NCBI GenBank assembly: GCA_947493695.1
Contig: CANLSF010000004.1
Span: forward strand, 434,001-498,000
Direction: 5' to 3'
Length of the DNA: 64,000 nucleotides
Origin: an uncultured Kiloniellaceae bacterium
GTDB lineage: Bacteria > Pseudomonadota > Alphaproteobacteria > Kiloniellales > Kiloniellaceae
Shown here in pieces: positions 17,393 through 26,416 of this stretch. The position numbers and the translations under genes were made by a program. How positions within the stretch are numbered: the stretch's first letter is position 1; each line of letters opens with the position of its first letter. Under the pieces are notes generated by a model. It had not been told where the DNA came from, searched no databases, and saw only the letters and a list, made by a program, of their open reading frames with translations.

Positions 17393-17433
17393 AAAGAAAA
17401 AGCGGCCCAACGCGCGTTGGCCGCTTTTTCTTT
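17393..17433. terminator. Bidirectional intrinsic terminator
   Basis: A long stem, AAAGAAAAAGCGGCC(C)AACG against CGTTGGCCGCTTTTTCTTT with one bulged base, has T-runs on both strands. It separates the pseudo-receiver gene from the convergent PilZ gene. Confidence 0.85.
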
Positions 17434-17517
17434 GTCCACGTGGGGAAAATCTTCAAATATTAACCGAAGAGATGTGGATTTTTGCGGAATGACAGTGTGC
17501 TCGGAAGAGAAGCCGAC

Positions 17518-17838
17518 TTAATGAAGGCGTCGGCGGCTCGGATTGGCGAGATTCATAGCCAAGCCTTCATTCTTAAAATCAACCTCGTCGAACTTCACGC
17601 CAATTCCATTCCAGGCATGTCTTACGACAGTTCCCGTAAAGTCGCCAAGCGCATCAATCTTCATTTCAACCGGATCGCCGATCTGAGGTCGACACGAGGT
17701 CTCAAGGAATACACCACCCCCTGACACGTCCACTGCAGAGCAGGGATTCCAGTCAGATCCCTGTCTGATCGTGGCACCATTGGTCGACCGGTAGCGCCGG
17801 TATCTGCGGCGTTGATCCTGCCGTCCGCTGGGTGTCAT
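17518..17838 (-). CDS. PilZ-domain protein, probable c-di-GMP binder
   Basis: A 106-residue protein consisting of one PilZ domain. The N-terminal Arg-rich block RRRYRRYR matches the RxxxR part of the c-di-GMP site, and AVDVSGGGVFLET matches D/NxSxxG, so both halves of the binding motif are present. ATG 17838 is preceded by AAGGAG at 8 nt; a GTG three codons upstream is less likely. Binding of c-di-GMP would tune motility, adhesion or exopolysaccharide output, but the partner is not visible. It is divergent from the parvulin gene with a 220-nt AT-rich gap. Confidence 0.8.
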   Translation of the reverse strand: MTPSGRQDQRRRYRRYRSTNGATIRQGSDWNPCSAVDVSGGGVFLETSCRPQIGDPVEMKIDALGDFTGTVVRHAWNGIGVKFDEVDFKNEGLAMNLANPSRRRLH

Positions 17839-18058
17839 GTGGTCCACTCCTTCTCGCTTTCTTCTCTTATCTTTTCAAAAATCTACAATAAAGATCACAT
17901 TTTTCTAAAGTCTTGCGAAGTTCGGTTAACACAACCCTTTACCATAAGAAATTGGTTGCGGGACAAACTATTTTCAATCTGTTAAAGCTTTGCCGAGACT
18001 CAATCGGCTGACAAAAACTCAGCTTGAACAATTTTGCTTTCTTTACAAGAGGTTCCTC

Positions 18059-18379
18059 ATGTCTGGCCAAGTTGCTGCTTCACACATCCTACTCATGTAT
18101 GCAGGATCGGAGCGCTCAAGCGCAACCCGTTCTAAAGATGAAGCCTTGAGTGAGATCGAAAACCTGAAGACTCAACTTGATGACGGCGCCAATTTTGGCG
18201 ACCTCGCAAGCGCCCATTCTGACTGCCCTTCGGGCCAGAGCGGCGGCGATCTGGGATCCTTTGGGCGTGGTATGATGGTCCCTGCTTTCGAAGATGCCGC
18301 ATTTGGTCTTGAAGTGGGCAACACCAGCGGTGTGATCGAGACGCCTTTTGGCTATCACCTCATCCATCGGACAGGCTGA
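18059..18379 (+). CDS. Single-domain parvulin-type peptidyl-prolyl isomerase
   Basis: A 106-residue stand-alone rotamase (PpiC family), with no signal peptide or chaperone domain. Key blocks are ASHILLMYAGS, FGDLASAHSDCPSGQSGGDLG (in two overlapping pieces), FGRGMMVPAFEDAAF and the end TPFGYHLIHRTG, which contains the active-site His. ATG 18059 is preceded by AGAGG at 6 nt; the open frame extends further but is not family-like. It should act on cytoplasmic proteins. The next gene, a small ParB-like protein, starts 26 nt later on the same strand. Confidence 0.85.
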   Translation: MSGQVAASHILLMYAGSERSSATRSKDEALSEIENLKTQLDDGANFGDLASAHSDCPSGQSGGDLGSFGRGMMVPAFEDAAFGLEVGNTSGVIETPFGYHLIHRTG

Positions 18380-18405
18380 GACAAGACTGAAGCGGCTTTT
18401 TCAAT

Positions 18406-18654
18406 ATGAAGACACACCAGATTCCGATCGAAGATATCTACGTTCCGGCGAAGCTGAAAAAGGACATCGACGAGACGAAGATCGCAGAGCGGGCCGAAAG
18501 CCTGCTTGAAGAAGGTGGCCAGAGTCCAATCCAGGTACGCCGGGATGATAAAAAGGGCTTTGTGCTCGTGAAAGGCCTCAATCGTCTTGAAGCCTGCCGG
18601 GCACTGGGCGAAACAGAGATTGAATGCCTGATTGTCGCCGCGCGTCAGCATTGA
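18406..18654 (+). CDS. Small stand-alone ParB/Srx-like domain protein
   Basis: An 82-residue protein with the ParB N-terminal fold pattern: an opening strand HQIPIEDIYVP, a helix ETKIAERAESLLEEGGQSPIQV, and the segment VLVKGLNRLEACRALGETEIE, which corresponds to the GxRRxxAxxxxG CTP/nucleotide-binding region. The usual GERR reads GLNR. There is no HTH or dimerisation domain, so it is not a chromosome-segregation ParB. It may be a nucleotide-binding or sulfiredoxin-like module. It sits 26 nt after the parvulin gene. Confidence 0.7.
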   Translation: MKTHQIPIEDIYVPAKLKKDIDETKIAERAESLLEEGGQSPIQVRRDDKKGFVLVKGLNRLEACRALGETEIECLIVAARQH

Positions 18655-18809
18655 TTTGAAAGAGTGACAGTGGGCAGCCAGGTTCTAACTGCTGTCACTA
18701 TTCTCCTGAACTGCCATTGCAGCAGGCGAAGTGCTTAGATAGCATCGCGCGCATCCCGCGGATTCGTTAGGGCCCGCGCTTTTCGACACACCATCTTGCA
18801 GGAGTCCCT

Positions 18810-20111
18810 ATGCCGTCCAGCCACGGACAAAGCCGTCTCGATGCGGCCCGTCGGGCGCTTTCGCATGCGCATGAGCGACTGGAACTGGAATTCGGTTTTG
18901 AGCTCTGGGATGGCTCCAGCATTCCCGCAGGCAAAACCGGTGAGACGGACCTTAGGCTCGCAATCACCGATGAGATGGCCCTGCCCCGGCTTTTGCGCCG
19001 CCCGAAGCCCAAGACCCTGATCGATCTCTACATCGCCGGAGACATCGAGATCCGTGGCGGTACCCTCTTCGAACTTGCCGCTCGACGTCCGAAACTCAAA
19101 TCACGGGTCCTACGCGAACGCCTGAATAAAGGCCTCCTTTTTAAAGCCGCCCTGCCCCTGCTCTTTGCCCGTAAAAAGTCCGATGGTGCAGGTGATGGCC
19201 TGGGTGAAGGCTCCACGGCCGGCAAAGGCAGTGATAAAGCCGACATTGCCTACCACTACGACGTCTCAAACGACTTCTACCGCCTCTTTCTCGATAAAGA
19301 GATGGTCTATACCTGCGGTTACTTCACAGATTGGTCGAACGACATCGACACCGCCCAGTTCGACAAGCTGGACATGATCTGCAAAAAGCTGCGCCTGAAA
19401 CCGGGCGAACGCCTGCTGGACATCGGGTGCGGCTGGGGCGCCCTGATCTGTCATGCCGCCGAGCATTACGGTGTGACAGCCCTGGGTGTCACGTTGTCGG
19501 ACGAGCAACTGGAGCTGGCGCGCGAACGCATTGCAGAACGTGGTCTCGCAGATAAAGTCTCAGTCGAGCTGCGTGACTTCCGCGACCTGGAGGGAACATT
19601 TGACAAGATCTCGTCCATTGGCATGTTCGAGCACGTGGGCATTGCAAATCACGAGAGCTACTTCAAAACGGTAAACCATCTGCTGGAACCTCGCGGTCTC
19701 TATCTGCACCACACCATTGCCCGGCGAGGCAAGTCGACCGACGCCAAGTTTAACAAGAAGCGCCCGGAATACACCTCGATGCTGAAGTATATCTTCCCGG
19801 GCGCCGAGGTCGATCACATCGGTATGTCCGTTCGCAATCTGGAAGCCTATGGTTTCGAAGTTCACGACGTTGAGGCCTGGCGCGAACACTACGCCCGTAC
19901 CACGCGCCTCTGGGCGGAACGCCTGATGGCCAACAAGGAAGCCGCCATCGCTGAGGCCGGTGCCGAACGTTATCGCCTCTGGGTCCTGTATCTCTCAGGT
20001 GTGTCCATGGCCTTCGAGCGCGGCACCTTGAACATCTTCCAGACACTTGCATCCAAGCGCACGCGTGGTCTTTCTGGCCTGCCGCCAACCCGAGCAGATC
20101 TTTACAGATAG
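18810..20111 (+). CDS. cfa: Cyclopropane-fatty-acyl-phospholipid synthase family methyltransferase
   Basis: A 433-residue cytoplasmic, membrane-associated enzyme that transfers a methylene group from S-adenosylmethionine to unsaturated acyl chains. An N-terminal lipid-interaction domain (about 1-140) precedes DIAYHYDVSNDFYRLFLDKE, the SAM-binding LLDIGCGWGALICHAA, and SSIGMFEHVGIANHESYF, all characteristic of CFA synthases. The C-terminus has the expected REHYARTTRLWAERL. GCAGGAG lies upstream of the ATG. Related enzymes in alphaproteobacteria make other modified fatty acids, so the exact product is uncertain. A MOSC-domain gene follows 10 nt later. Confidence 0.9.
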   Translation: MPSSHGQSRLDAARRALSHAHERLELEFGFELWDGSSIPAGKTGETDLRLAITDEMALPRLLRRPKPKTLIDLYIAGDIEIRGGTLFELAARRPKLKSRVLRERLNKGLLFKAALPLLFARKKSDGAGDGLGEGSTAGKGSDKADIAYHYDVSNDFYRLFLDKEMVYTCGYFTDWSNDIDTAQFDKLDMICKKLRLKPGERLLDIGCGWGALICHAAEHYGVTALGVTLSDEQLELARERIAERGLADKVSVELRDFRDLEGTFDKISSIGMFEHVGIANHESYFKTVNHLLEPRGLYLHHTIARRGKSTDAKFNKKRPEYTSMLKYIFPGAEVDHIGMSVRNLEAYGFEVHDVEAWREHYARTTRLWAERLMANKEAAIAEAGAERYRLWVLYLSGVSMAFERGTLNIFQTLASKRTRGLSGLPPTRADLYR

Positions 20112-20121
20112 GATCATAGGC

Positions 20122-20562
20122 ATGGGTAAGCTTCTCGGCATCGCCCGGAAATCCATGAGCCGTGCGCCCATGATGGAGATCGCGACAGCCAAGCTCACAA
20201 TCGAGACCGGCCTCGAAGGCGACTATCGCGGCAAGCTGCGCCGCCGCCAGGTTTCTGTCCTGTCCAAAGAGGCCTGGGAGGCAACCTGCCGGGAACATGG
20301 ACAAGATCTCTTCTGGACGACGCGCCGCGCCAACCTCTTTATTGAGGGCATTGATCTGAAGGAAACGAACGGGGCGCACCTGAAAATTGGCAGCGCCCTT
20401 CTAGAAATCTATTGCGAAACTGACCCTTGCAGCCGTATGGATGAAGCCAGTCCGGGCTTGCGAGAGGCCTTGGAGCCTGATTGGCGTGGTGGCGTCTGTT
20501 GCCGGGTGATCAAGGGGGGCCGGATCGCTGTCGGCGATGAGGTCACTCTGCAAAGTCTGTAG
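20122..20562 (+). CDS. MOSC-domain sulfur-carrier protein
   Basis: A 146-residue single MOSC domain. The expected strand pattern is present (LETGLEGDYRGKLRRRQVSV-like opening, read here as IETGLEGDYRGK and RRRQVSVL), as is the conserved cysteine in YCETDPCSRMDEA, which in MOSC proteins is thought to carry or handle sulfur. Small MOSC proteins are linked to pyridine- or molybdenum-cofactor sulfur chemistry, but the substrate of this one is unknown. The ATG at 20122 is 10 nt after the CFA synthase stop, suggesting cotranscription. Confidence 0.82.
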   Translation: MGKLLGIARKSMSRAPMMEIATAKLTIETGLEGDYRGKLRRRQVSVLSKEAWEATCREHGQDLFWTTRRANLFIEGIDLKETNGAHLKIGSALLEIYCETDPCSRMDEASPGLREALEPDWRGGVCCRVIKGGRIAVGDEVTLQSL

Positions 20563-20603
20563 CCCGCCACCAGTTTTTCGATCCATTTATCCGAGGTTGA
20601 ACA

Positions 20604-21770
20604 ATGTCGACAAGTACCGGTACCACTCAAGCAGAGATGACCGCGTGGCGGCGGGATATCCACAAGAATCCTGAACTGGGGTTTCTTGAAACCCGAACCT
20701 CCGGCAAGGTCGCAGAGCTGCTTGAAGGCTTTGGCTTGGATGTCCACCGCGGCATTGGCACCACAGGTCTTGTTGGCGTCCTAAGGAAGGGACAGGGCAA
20801 GCGTGCGATCGGATTACGGGCGGATATGGATGCTTTGCCGATCCAGGAGGCCAACGAATTCGAGTATCGTTCGGTCACAGACAAGGTCTTTCATGGCTGC
20901 GGGCATGACGGCCACACCGCCATGCTCCTGGGTGCCGCGAAGCAGCTTGCAGACTCGGGTGAATTTGACGGCACCGTCTATTTCATCTTTCAGCCGAGTG
21001 AAGAAGATGGGCGCGGCGCACTCTCCATGATCGACGACGGTCTCTTTGATCGCTTTCCGATGGAGGCCGTTTACGGAATGCACAATATGCCGGGCATCGC
21101 AGCAGGACATTTTGCAGTTCGCAAAGGCGCGATGATGACGTCTGAGGATGTCTTCGAGATCACCATTCAAGGCCGCGGTGGCCATGCGTCTATGCCTGAT
21201 CGCACAATCGACCCGATGGTGGTCGGTGCAGAAGTTGTCTTGGCCCTGCAAACCATAGCGGCACGTTCCGTTGGTCCTCAGGATTGGTGTGTGGTTTCGG
21301 TAACGGAGATGCTGACCGACGGCGCACGCAACATCATCCCCTCCAGGGTGATCATCAAAGGCGACTGCCGTGCGCTCTCACCGGACATCCAGGAGCGTAT
21401 CGAAAGCCGCATGCGCGAGATTGTCTCTGGCATTTGCGCTGCACACGGCGCCGAAGGTCATGTTCATTATCAACAGGACTTCATCGCAACCATCAACTCG
21501 CCAGCCGAAACAGAAGCGGCGATCGCCGCCGCCACAAGAGTTGCCGGCGCGCCTGCCGTGGATCCGGATTGCCCGACTTGCGGTGCATCGGAAGACTTCG
21601 CGCGGATGCTTCGGGTCAAGCCCGGCTGTTACATCCTGATCGGCAACGGCCTGGAAGGTCATTGCGGATCATCGCTTCACAATCCTCGTTACGATCTGAA
21701 CGATGAAATCCTGACCGTTGGCTGCGCCTACTGGAAAACCCTGGTTGAACAACAACTTCCAGTTCGATAA
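20604..21770 (+). CDS. M20D-family amidohydrolase (hippurate/IAA-amino-acid hydrolase type)
   Basis: A 388-residue metal-dependent hydrolase that removes an acyl group from N-acylated amino acids. Metal ligands of the family are visible in GCGHDGHTAML, in QPSEEDGRGA, in CGASEDFARML, and in the last histidine of GHCGSSLHNPRYDLND. The inserted lid domain starts around GRGGHASMPDRTIDPM. No signal peptide is seen. It converges with another M20 hydrolase gene, with 16 nt between the stops. The natural substrate cannot be told from sequence. Confidence 0.88.
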   Translation: MSTSTGTTQAEMTAWRRDIHKNPELGFLETRTSGKVAELLEGFGLDVHRGIGTTGLVGVLRKGQGKRAIGLRADMDALPIQEANEFEYRSVTDKVFHGCGHDGHTAMLLGAAKQLADSGEFDGTVYFIFQPSEEDGRGALSMIDDGLFDRFPMEAVYGMHNMPGIAAGHFAVRKGAMMTSEDVFEITIQGRGGHASMPDRTIDPMVVGAEVVLALQTIAARSVGPQDWCVVSVTEMLTDGARNIIPSRVIIKGDCRALSPDIQERIESRMREIVSGICAAHGAEGHVHYQQDFIATINSPAETEAAIAAATRVAGAPAVDPDCPTCGASEDFARMLRVKPGCYILIGNGLEGHCGSSLHNPRYDLNDEILTVGCAYWKTLVEQQLPVR

Positions 21771-21786
21771 ACCGCCATGCACACGG

Positions 21787-23067
21787 TTAGATTTTCTCCA
21801 CCCCACACCATTCCGCAATGAAAAGCGCAATGGTGCCGGTGATCCGTTTGATCGAACTCAGGCTGACCCGTTCGTCGAAACCGTGAATGCCTTCGGAATA
21901 AGGCCCGTAGACCAGGCAGGGGCAATCGTCGTAGAGCATGAAGACGCGGCCATCCAGATAGGCGGGCGTCACCATGCTCTCGAGCTTCTGTCCATGAGAG
22001 GTCATGTGGGCTGTTTCAAGCAGGCACTCTGCGTCACTGCCCTCCTCCAGGACATAACCCTCAGCAAAGAAACCGCTCCATTCGACCTCGGGTGGATTGT
22101 TTGCGAGGAAGGAATGTTTTTGAGCGGCAGCCCGCAAACAGGCTTCGATTTCCGCAGCCCGTTCTGCCGGGTCCCAGCCGGGATAGATCGAGATCCGGCA
22201 ATCGATGGAACACCAGGCCGGAACCGATGAGGCCCAGTCACCCCCGGCGATTTTCCCGACGTTCAGATTGATCGGGTGTTCAAGGTTCTCGAAGTGTTTC
22301 TGTCCGGCTTTTTCGGCATTCCAGCGTGCCTCCAGTTCGTGAAGCGCGGTAATCAGTGGGAAGGTCGCTTCAATCGCATTGGCACCCGACCCGGCTTCCA
22401 GAACATGCACCGGAACGCCGCGCACATGCACCCGGAACCAGAGGACACCGACATTGGCACGAACCAGTTTACCGTCCATCGGTTCGGGGATGATCGCGGC
22501 GTCGGCACGGTATCCCCGCACAAGACAGGAGAGTGCGCCGTTGCCAGTACACTCCTCCTCGGTGACCGACTGCAGATGCACGCGTGCTGCAGGCTGCATA
22601 CCAAGAGACTTCAGCGCATCTAACGCGAAGATATTCGCAGCGATCCCTGCCTTCATATCTCCCGCCCCGCGGCCATAGAGCCAGTCACCCTCCACATGCG
22701 GGTCGTAAGGCGGTTGAGTCCACATGTCGAGCGGGCCGGTCGGAACAACATCTACGTGCCCGTTAAGGATCAGCGAACGACCCCGCTCCTCACGCGGCCT
22801 GTGGGTGCCAACCACATTGATGGCGTTACTGTAGTCGACCTCAACCGGCGAAAAGCCCGGGTGATGAGAGATCTCTCCCACATCGATAGCCCAGCGGTCC
22901 ATGGCGAGGTCGCGTTCGCGCAGCGCTTCGAAGATGAAGTCCTGCGCGGTATGCTCCTGCCCTCTGACTGAAGGAAAACGCACCAGGTCCCTCGTGAAAG
23001 ACAGCTGCGCGTCAAACCCGGCATCGACCGCCGCCAGGATACTTTCCTCAAGGTCTTTGTCGAGCAA
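21787..23067 (-). CDS. ArgE/DapE-family deacylase (M20)
   Basis: A 426-residue zinc hydrolase. The family motifs are ILNGHVDVVPTGP (first metal His), YGRGAGDMKAGIAAN (bridging Asp), SVTEEECTGNGALS (catalytic Glu and metal Glu) and a dimerisation domain from about residue 210. It resembles broad acetylornithine deacetylase/succinyl-diaminopimelate desuccinylase-like enzymes used in catabolism rather than ArgE or DapE proper, since it is longer and not in a biosynthetic operon. Start is TTG at 23067 with GGGAGAG upstream. It lies 101 nt downstream of the phosphoesterase gene on the same strand. Confidence 0.85.
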   Translation of the reverse strand: MLDKDLEESILAAVDAGFDAQLSFTRDLVRFPSVRGQEHTAQDFIFEALRERDLAMDRWAIDVGEISHHPGFSPVEVDYSNAINVVGTHRPREERGRSLILNGHVDVVPTGPLDMWTQPPYDPHVEGDWLYGRGAGDMKAGIAANIFALDALKSLGMQPAARVHLQSVTEEECTGNGALSCLVRGYRADAAIIPEPMDGKLVRANVGVLWFRVHVRGVPVHVLEAGSGANAIEATFPLITALHELEARWNAEKAGQKHFENLEHPINLNVGKIAGGDWASSVPAWCSIDCRISIYPGWDPAERAAEIEACLRAAAQKHSFLANNPPEVEWSGFFAEGYVLEEGSDAECLLETAHMTSHGQKLESMVTPAYLDGRVFMLYDDCPCLVYGPYSEGIHGFDERVSLSSIKRITGTIALFIAEWCGVEKI

Positions 23068-23168
23068 CCATCTCTCCCTTCAGCACATATGCTCCTGTTA
23101 CCGATCAGCTTACTACTCCATATGTGCTGCGCCGGGGCAATAGGTTTCAGAGATGATCGTCCTTTGGT

Positions 23169-24005
23169 CTAGGGATGCGCGTACCTTACAGCCCAATCCT
23201 CGACCGGGCTTTCGCGCAGGCTGAACTTTCGGCTTTTATCCAGGAAGTCATGGGTGTGTATCACCACGCTGTCATCGCCGATCAACACCACTGCATAGGC
23301 TGGCGGTTCGAAACTTCCGGCGATGGCCGTCTCCGCCTCGAGATCAAGCCAGCATTGATGGTTCATGGCGCGCAGACTTGAAACCGAAATGCCTTTCCAG
23401 TTCCCGGACAAAGGCCGGTGAATATGGCCGAAAAAGAGATGACGTATGCGCGTGGCATAAGGCCCGATCGTCGCTGCGAAGGCTTCGGGCTCCTGAAGCG
23501 AGATACGATCGAGCGGGGCAAGACCGATGGGAAAAGGAGGATGATGCATAAAGAGAAAGACCGGCGCATCTTCTGCTTCCGCTATCTTCAATTGAGCTGC
23601 CAACCACTTACGGCGGACTTCGCAATACCAACCGGCATGTGTCCCATCCAGGTTTGTATCCAGGAAGATCAGGTGCCCCTGGGCTGTTTTAAGCACAGAC
23701 TGGACAAAGCCGTTTTCATCTCGCCGTTGATCCGGAAAATGCTGAGCGAACGTCGGCCGGTCATCATGGTTGCCAAGCATGAGTTGCAACGGCGGTTTCA
23801 ATGGCGACAGCACCTCCGCAAGGCTTTCGAAGGCTTCTGGCTCTCCCCAATGTGTCAGGTCGCCGGTGATACAAACCAGATCGGCGTCACGATGATGCTT
23901 GTTGATATCTGCAACAGCTGCCTCCAGAACAATTCTGGGATCGCCGCCATAGAGGGTTTCGCCGCGCGGAACGAAGTGTGTGTCGGTTAGGTGAATCAGC
24001 TTCAT
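23169..24005 (-). CDS. Class III cyclic-nucleotide-type metallophosphoesterase, probable glycerophosphodiesterase
   Basis: A 278-residue cytoplasmic metallophosphoesterase. All five blocks of the family are visible: HLTDTHF, ITGDLTHWGE, MLGNHDDRP, FLFMHHPPFP and FFGHIHRPL. Length and motif spacing match both CpdA (cAMP phosphodiesterase) and GpdQ (glycerophosphodiesterase). Its place as the last gene after a Ugp-like ABC transporter favours hydrolysis of an imported phosphodiester such as a glycerophosphodiester; this is inference from context. ATG 24005 gives the normal N-terminus MKLIHLTDTHF. Longer starts would run through a stem-loop. Confidence 0.82.
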   Translation of the reverse strand: MKLIHLTDTHFVPRGETLYGGDPRIVLEAAVADINKHHRDADLVCITGDLTHWGEPEAFESLAEVLSPLKPPLQLMLGNHDDRPTFAQHFPDQRRDENGFVQSVLKTAQGHLIFLDTNLDGTHAGWYCEVRRKWLAAQLKIAEAEDAPVFLFMHHPPFPIGLAPLDRISLQEPEAFAATIGPYATRIRHLFFGHIHRPLSGNWKGISVSSLRAMNHQCWLDLEAETAIAGSFEPPAYAVVLIGDDSVVIHTHDFLDKSRKFSLRESPVEDWAVRYAHP

Positions 24006-24066
24006 GGTCACAAATCCTGCCGAAGTTCCCGCAGGTGCCATCAGTGACGCGCGCCTGCGGGAAGAC

Positions 24067-24095
24067 TGGCCGGTGGAGGAACTCTCCACCGGCCA
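24067..24095 (-). promoter_or_regulatory. Intercistronic stem-loop after the Ugp-like binding protein gene
   Basis: A perfect 12-bp stem (TGGCCGGTGGAG/CTCCACCGGCCA) with a 5-nt loop lies 31 nt after the binding-protein stop and 61 nt before the phosphoesterase start. No T-run follows on the minus strand, so transcription could continue into the phosphoesterase gene at a reduced level. Confidence 0.75.
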
Positions 24096-24126
24096 ATTGG
24101 TCTAAGAGTTACTTATCGAAGCGCTG

Positions 24127-25386
24127 TCAGGAACCTTCAGCAGGCAGCATATCCTGAACTTCTTCAACCAGCTCTTCCTGGAGGGCCTGCATGTCGTCGC
24201 TCTCGCCAACGACGATGCCTTCGATGGCATCATAGATAACCTGGGTTACGGCAAGTCCATTGTCGCCCGGATAAGCCTGCCAGTCCCTCAGCAGCGGCAG
24301 CTGATCGACCGCAGTCTGCTTGTTGGGGTTCTCCTTGTAGAAATTCGCCAGGATAATTTCATTGGCGGCCTTATTGGGCGGCATGTAACCGGTCGTGCGC
24401 GCGACATCAGCGGCACCTTCACCTGACGTGATGAACTTCAGCCAGGCCCAGGAGGCTTCCAGCACCGCAGGATCGTCGGACTGGGAAACCAGCATGGCGG
24501 CGTTGCCACCGGCTGGCAGGCCTTTGGGCGTTCCCGCGATGCCCGGGAACGGACCGGTTTTCAGTATGAAATCTCCCTGCGAGCGCTCAACAGCGCCAAC
24601 CGCGGAGGTCGACCAGAACATCATCGCAACCTGACCGGCGGAGAAGGAAGACAGAGCCTCTTTCCACTCGAGGTTCTTCATTTCGCATTCGCGGAACAGA
24701 GTCTTCATGGTGTTAAGAGCCGTAAGTCCCGCGTCGCTGGCGACATTAAACTTACCGCCCTCGATGGTCGGCTCGTCCTGGCTCCACATCAGCGCCTGAA
24801 GGAACCAGTTACCGGTGATGTTCCAGCCCCAGAAGATAGGATTTTCGACGCCGTTGGCCTTGAGGGCTTTGCAGGTATCGACCACTTCGCTCCAGGTACT
24901 CGGGAATTCAGTGACCCCGGCCTTCGCCATCAGGTCCATGTTGTAGTAGCCAACCGGGAGCGATACCGAGAACGGCAGGCCGTGAACCTCGTTGTTGAAA
25001 GTCGAAAGAGTCAACATGGCGTCGTGATAACCGTCCTTCGCAAAGTCGACCTCTTTGTTGATGTAGGGCTCCAAAGAACGGGCAATGCCCTTCTCGACCA
25101 GGATGGCCTGACGGTTCAAACCCTGCATGGTGACATCCGGCAGGTTACCGGAAACAGCCTCACGCAGGATGGTGTTGGTGCCATCTTCATAGTTCTCGTA
25201 GGTCGCGCGGATCGAGACCTCGATATTCGGATGCTGCGCGTTGAACTTCGGCATGATCTTTTCGTAGGTCACGTCAAAGAGGTGTGAGTAAGGATAGGCG
25301 AATTCGATCTTCACCTTTTCCTCCGCCTGCGCGGTTGCTACAACGGATGCCGCTAAGAGCACGGCGGTGGCGAGTGTGCGTTTCAT
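24127..25386 (-). CDS. UgpB-like periplasmic binding protein (glycerophosphate/phosphodiester type)
   Basis: A 419-residue family 1 solute-binding protein with a signal peptide (MKRTLATAVLLAASVVATAQA). The mature part has the UgpB look: VKIEFAYPYSHLFDVTYEKI, YENYEDGTNTILREAVSG, PDVTMQGLNRQAILVEKG and LPAGGNAAMLV. It would capture a glycerol-phosphate-type or related ligand for the permease encoded upstream. ATG 25386 is chosen because the signal peptide begins there. In this operon the binding protein comes after the permease genes, with 137 nt between. Confidence 0.85.
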   Translation of the reverse strand: MKRTLATAVLLAASVVATAQAEEKVKIEFAYPYSHLFDVTYEKIMPKFNAQHPNIEVSIRATYENYEDGTNTILREAVSGNLPDVTMQGLNRQAILVEKGIARSLEPYINKEVDFAKDGYHDAMLTLSTFNNEVHGLPFSVSLPVGYYNMDLMAKAGVTEFPSTWSEVVDTCKALKANGVENPIFWGWNITGNWFLQALMWSQDEPTIEGGKFNVASDAGLTALNTMKTLFRECEMKNLEWKEALSSFSAGQVAMMFWSTSAVGAVERSQGDFILKTGPFPGIAGTPKGLPAGGNAAMLVSQSDDPAVLEASWAWLKFITSGEGAADVARTTGYMPPNKAANEIILANFYKENPNKQTAVDQLPLLRDWQAYPGDNGLAVTQVIYDAIEGIVVGESDDMQALQEELVEEVQDMLPAEGS

Positions 25387-25522
25387 TGTCTCTCTCTTTC
25401 GCTGTGCGGGGCCCGGTTGGTTTGGCGACGGACCGGGTCCCTTCAATTTTCCGGCGAGGGCCGGAATTCCCTGTACTTTTTTCCGGCGACTAAATGCCGG
25501 GGCTCTCTAGAGTTCTGTCCGC

Positions 25523-26416
25523 TTACTTCATACCGGACAGGGTGATCCCCTCGATAAAGCGTCGTTGCGCGAGCATGAACGCCACAATCAGGGGGGTAAC
25601 GATGATGGTGGCCGTCGCCATCATCGGTCCGTAAAAACTGCCGTCCGCGTCGCCCTTGAACTCCCTAAGCCCTAATGGCGGTGTGAAGAGGTCCCGGTTT
25701 CCGGTGACCACGATGCGGGGCCAGAAGTAATCGTTCCAATGCGCGACAACCGAAAAAATCGCAAAGGCCAGGAGCGCGGGCACCGCGGTCGGCAGCATGA
25801 CCTTCCAGACAATGGAGAGTTCGCTCATGCCGTCCATGCGCGCGGCATCGATCAGATCGTCCGGCACGGTCATGAAGAACTGGCGCATGAGAAAAATTCC
25901 AAAGACCGAGATCGTCCAGGGAATGATCAATGCCGCGTAGCTGTTGGTCAGGCCGACCTTGGCCAGCATGATGTAGAGCGGCAGGGCGATTGCGTGCACC
26001 GGGATCAGCAGGCAAAAGAGGACCATGCCAAACACGAAGTCCCGCCCCTTAAAGCGCAGTTTAGCCAATGCGTATGCGCAGGGCAGCGCGATGGCCACCT
26101 GGATCAGGAAAATCGACAGGGTAACGATAAGACCGTTGAGCAGATAGCGCAGCAGGGGTGCCTCCGAGAAGGCCTTGCCGTAGTTAAAGACGACGGGACG
26201 GAAGGTGCAGTCCTCGCGGCTTCCACCGACCACGATGCAGCGTTCATCCACCATCATTTCCTGCGCACCGAAGAATCCGCCTTCGTTCCGATCAATTTCG
26301 CCAGGGCTTTTGAAGGAATAGCTGAGCATGACGTAGAACGGCAGGATCACGATGATCGCACCGAGGATCAGAACCGCATGCTTCCAGCCTTCGCCGATGT
26401 AATGAGCCGGGATCAT
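25523..26416 (-). CDS. Ugp-like ABC transporter permease (UgpE type)
   Basis: A 297-residue MalG-type permease. It starts with a membrane segment VLILGAIIVILPFYVMLSYSF and ends with the family's C-terminal pattern MLAQRRFIEGITLSG. The coupling loop is DAARMDGMSELSIVWKVMLP. A periplasmic insertion with two cysteines (DERCIVVGGSREDCTF) follows the first membrane segment and may form a disulfide. It overlaps the upstream permease gene by 4 nt. Confidence 0.9.
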   Translation of the reverse strand: MIPAHYIGEGWKHAVLILGAIIVILPFYVMLSYSFKSPGEIDRNEGGFFGAQEMMVDERCIVVGGSREDCTFRPVVFNYGKAFSEAPLLRYLLNGLIVTLSIFLIQVAIALPCAYALAKLRFKGRDFVFGMVLFCLLIPVHAIALPLYIMLAKVGLTNSYAALIIPWTISVFGIFLMRQFFMTVPDDLIDAARMDGMSELSIVWKVMLPTAVPALLAFAIFSVVAHWNDYFWPRIVVTGNRDLFTPPLGLREFKGDADGSFYGPMMATATIIVTPLIVAFMLAQRRFIEGITLSGMK

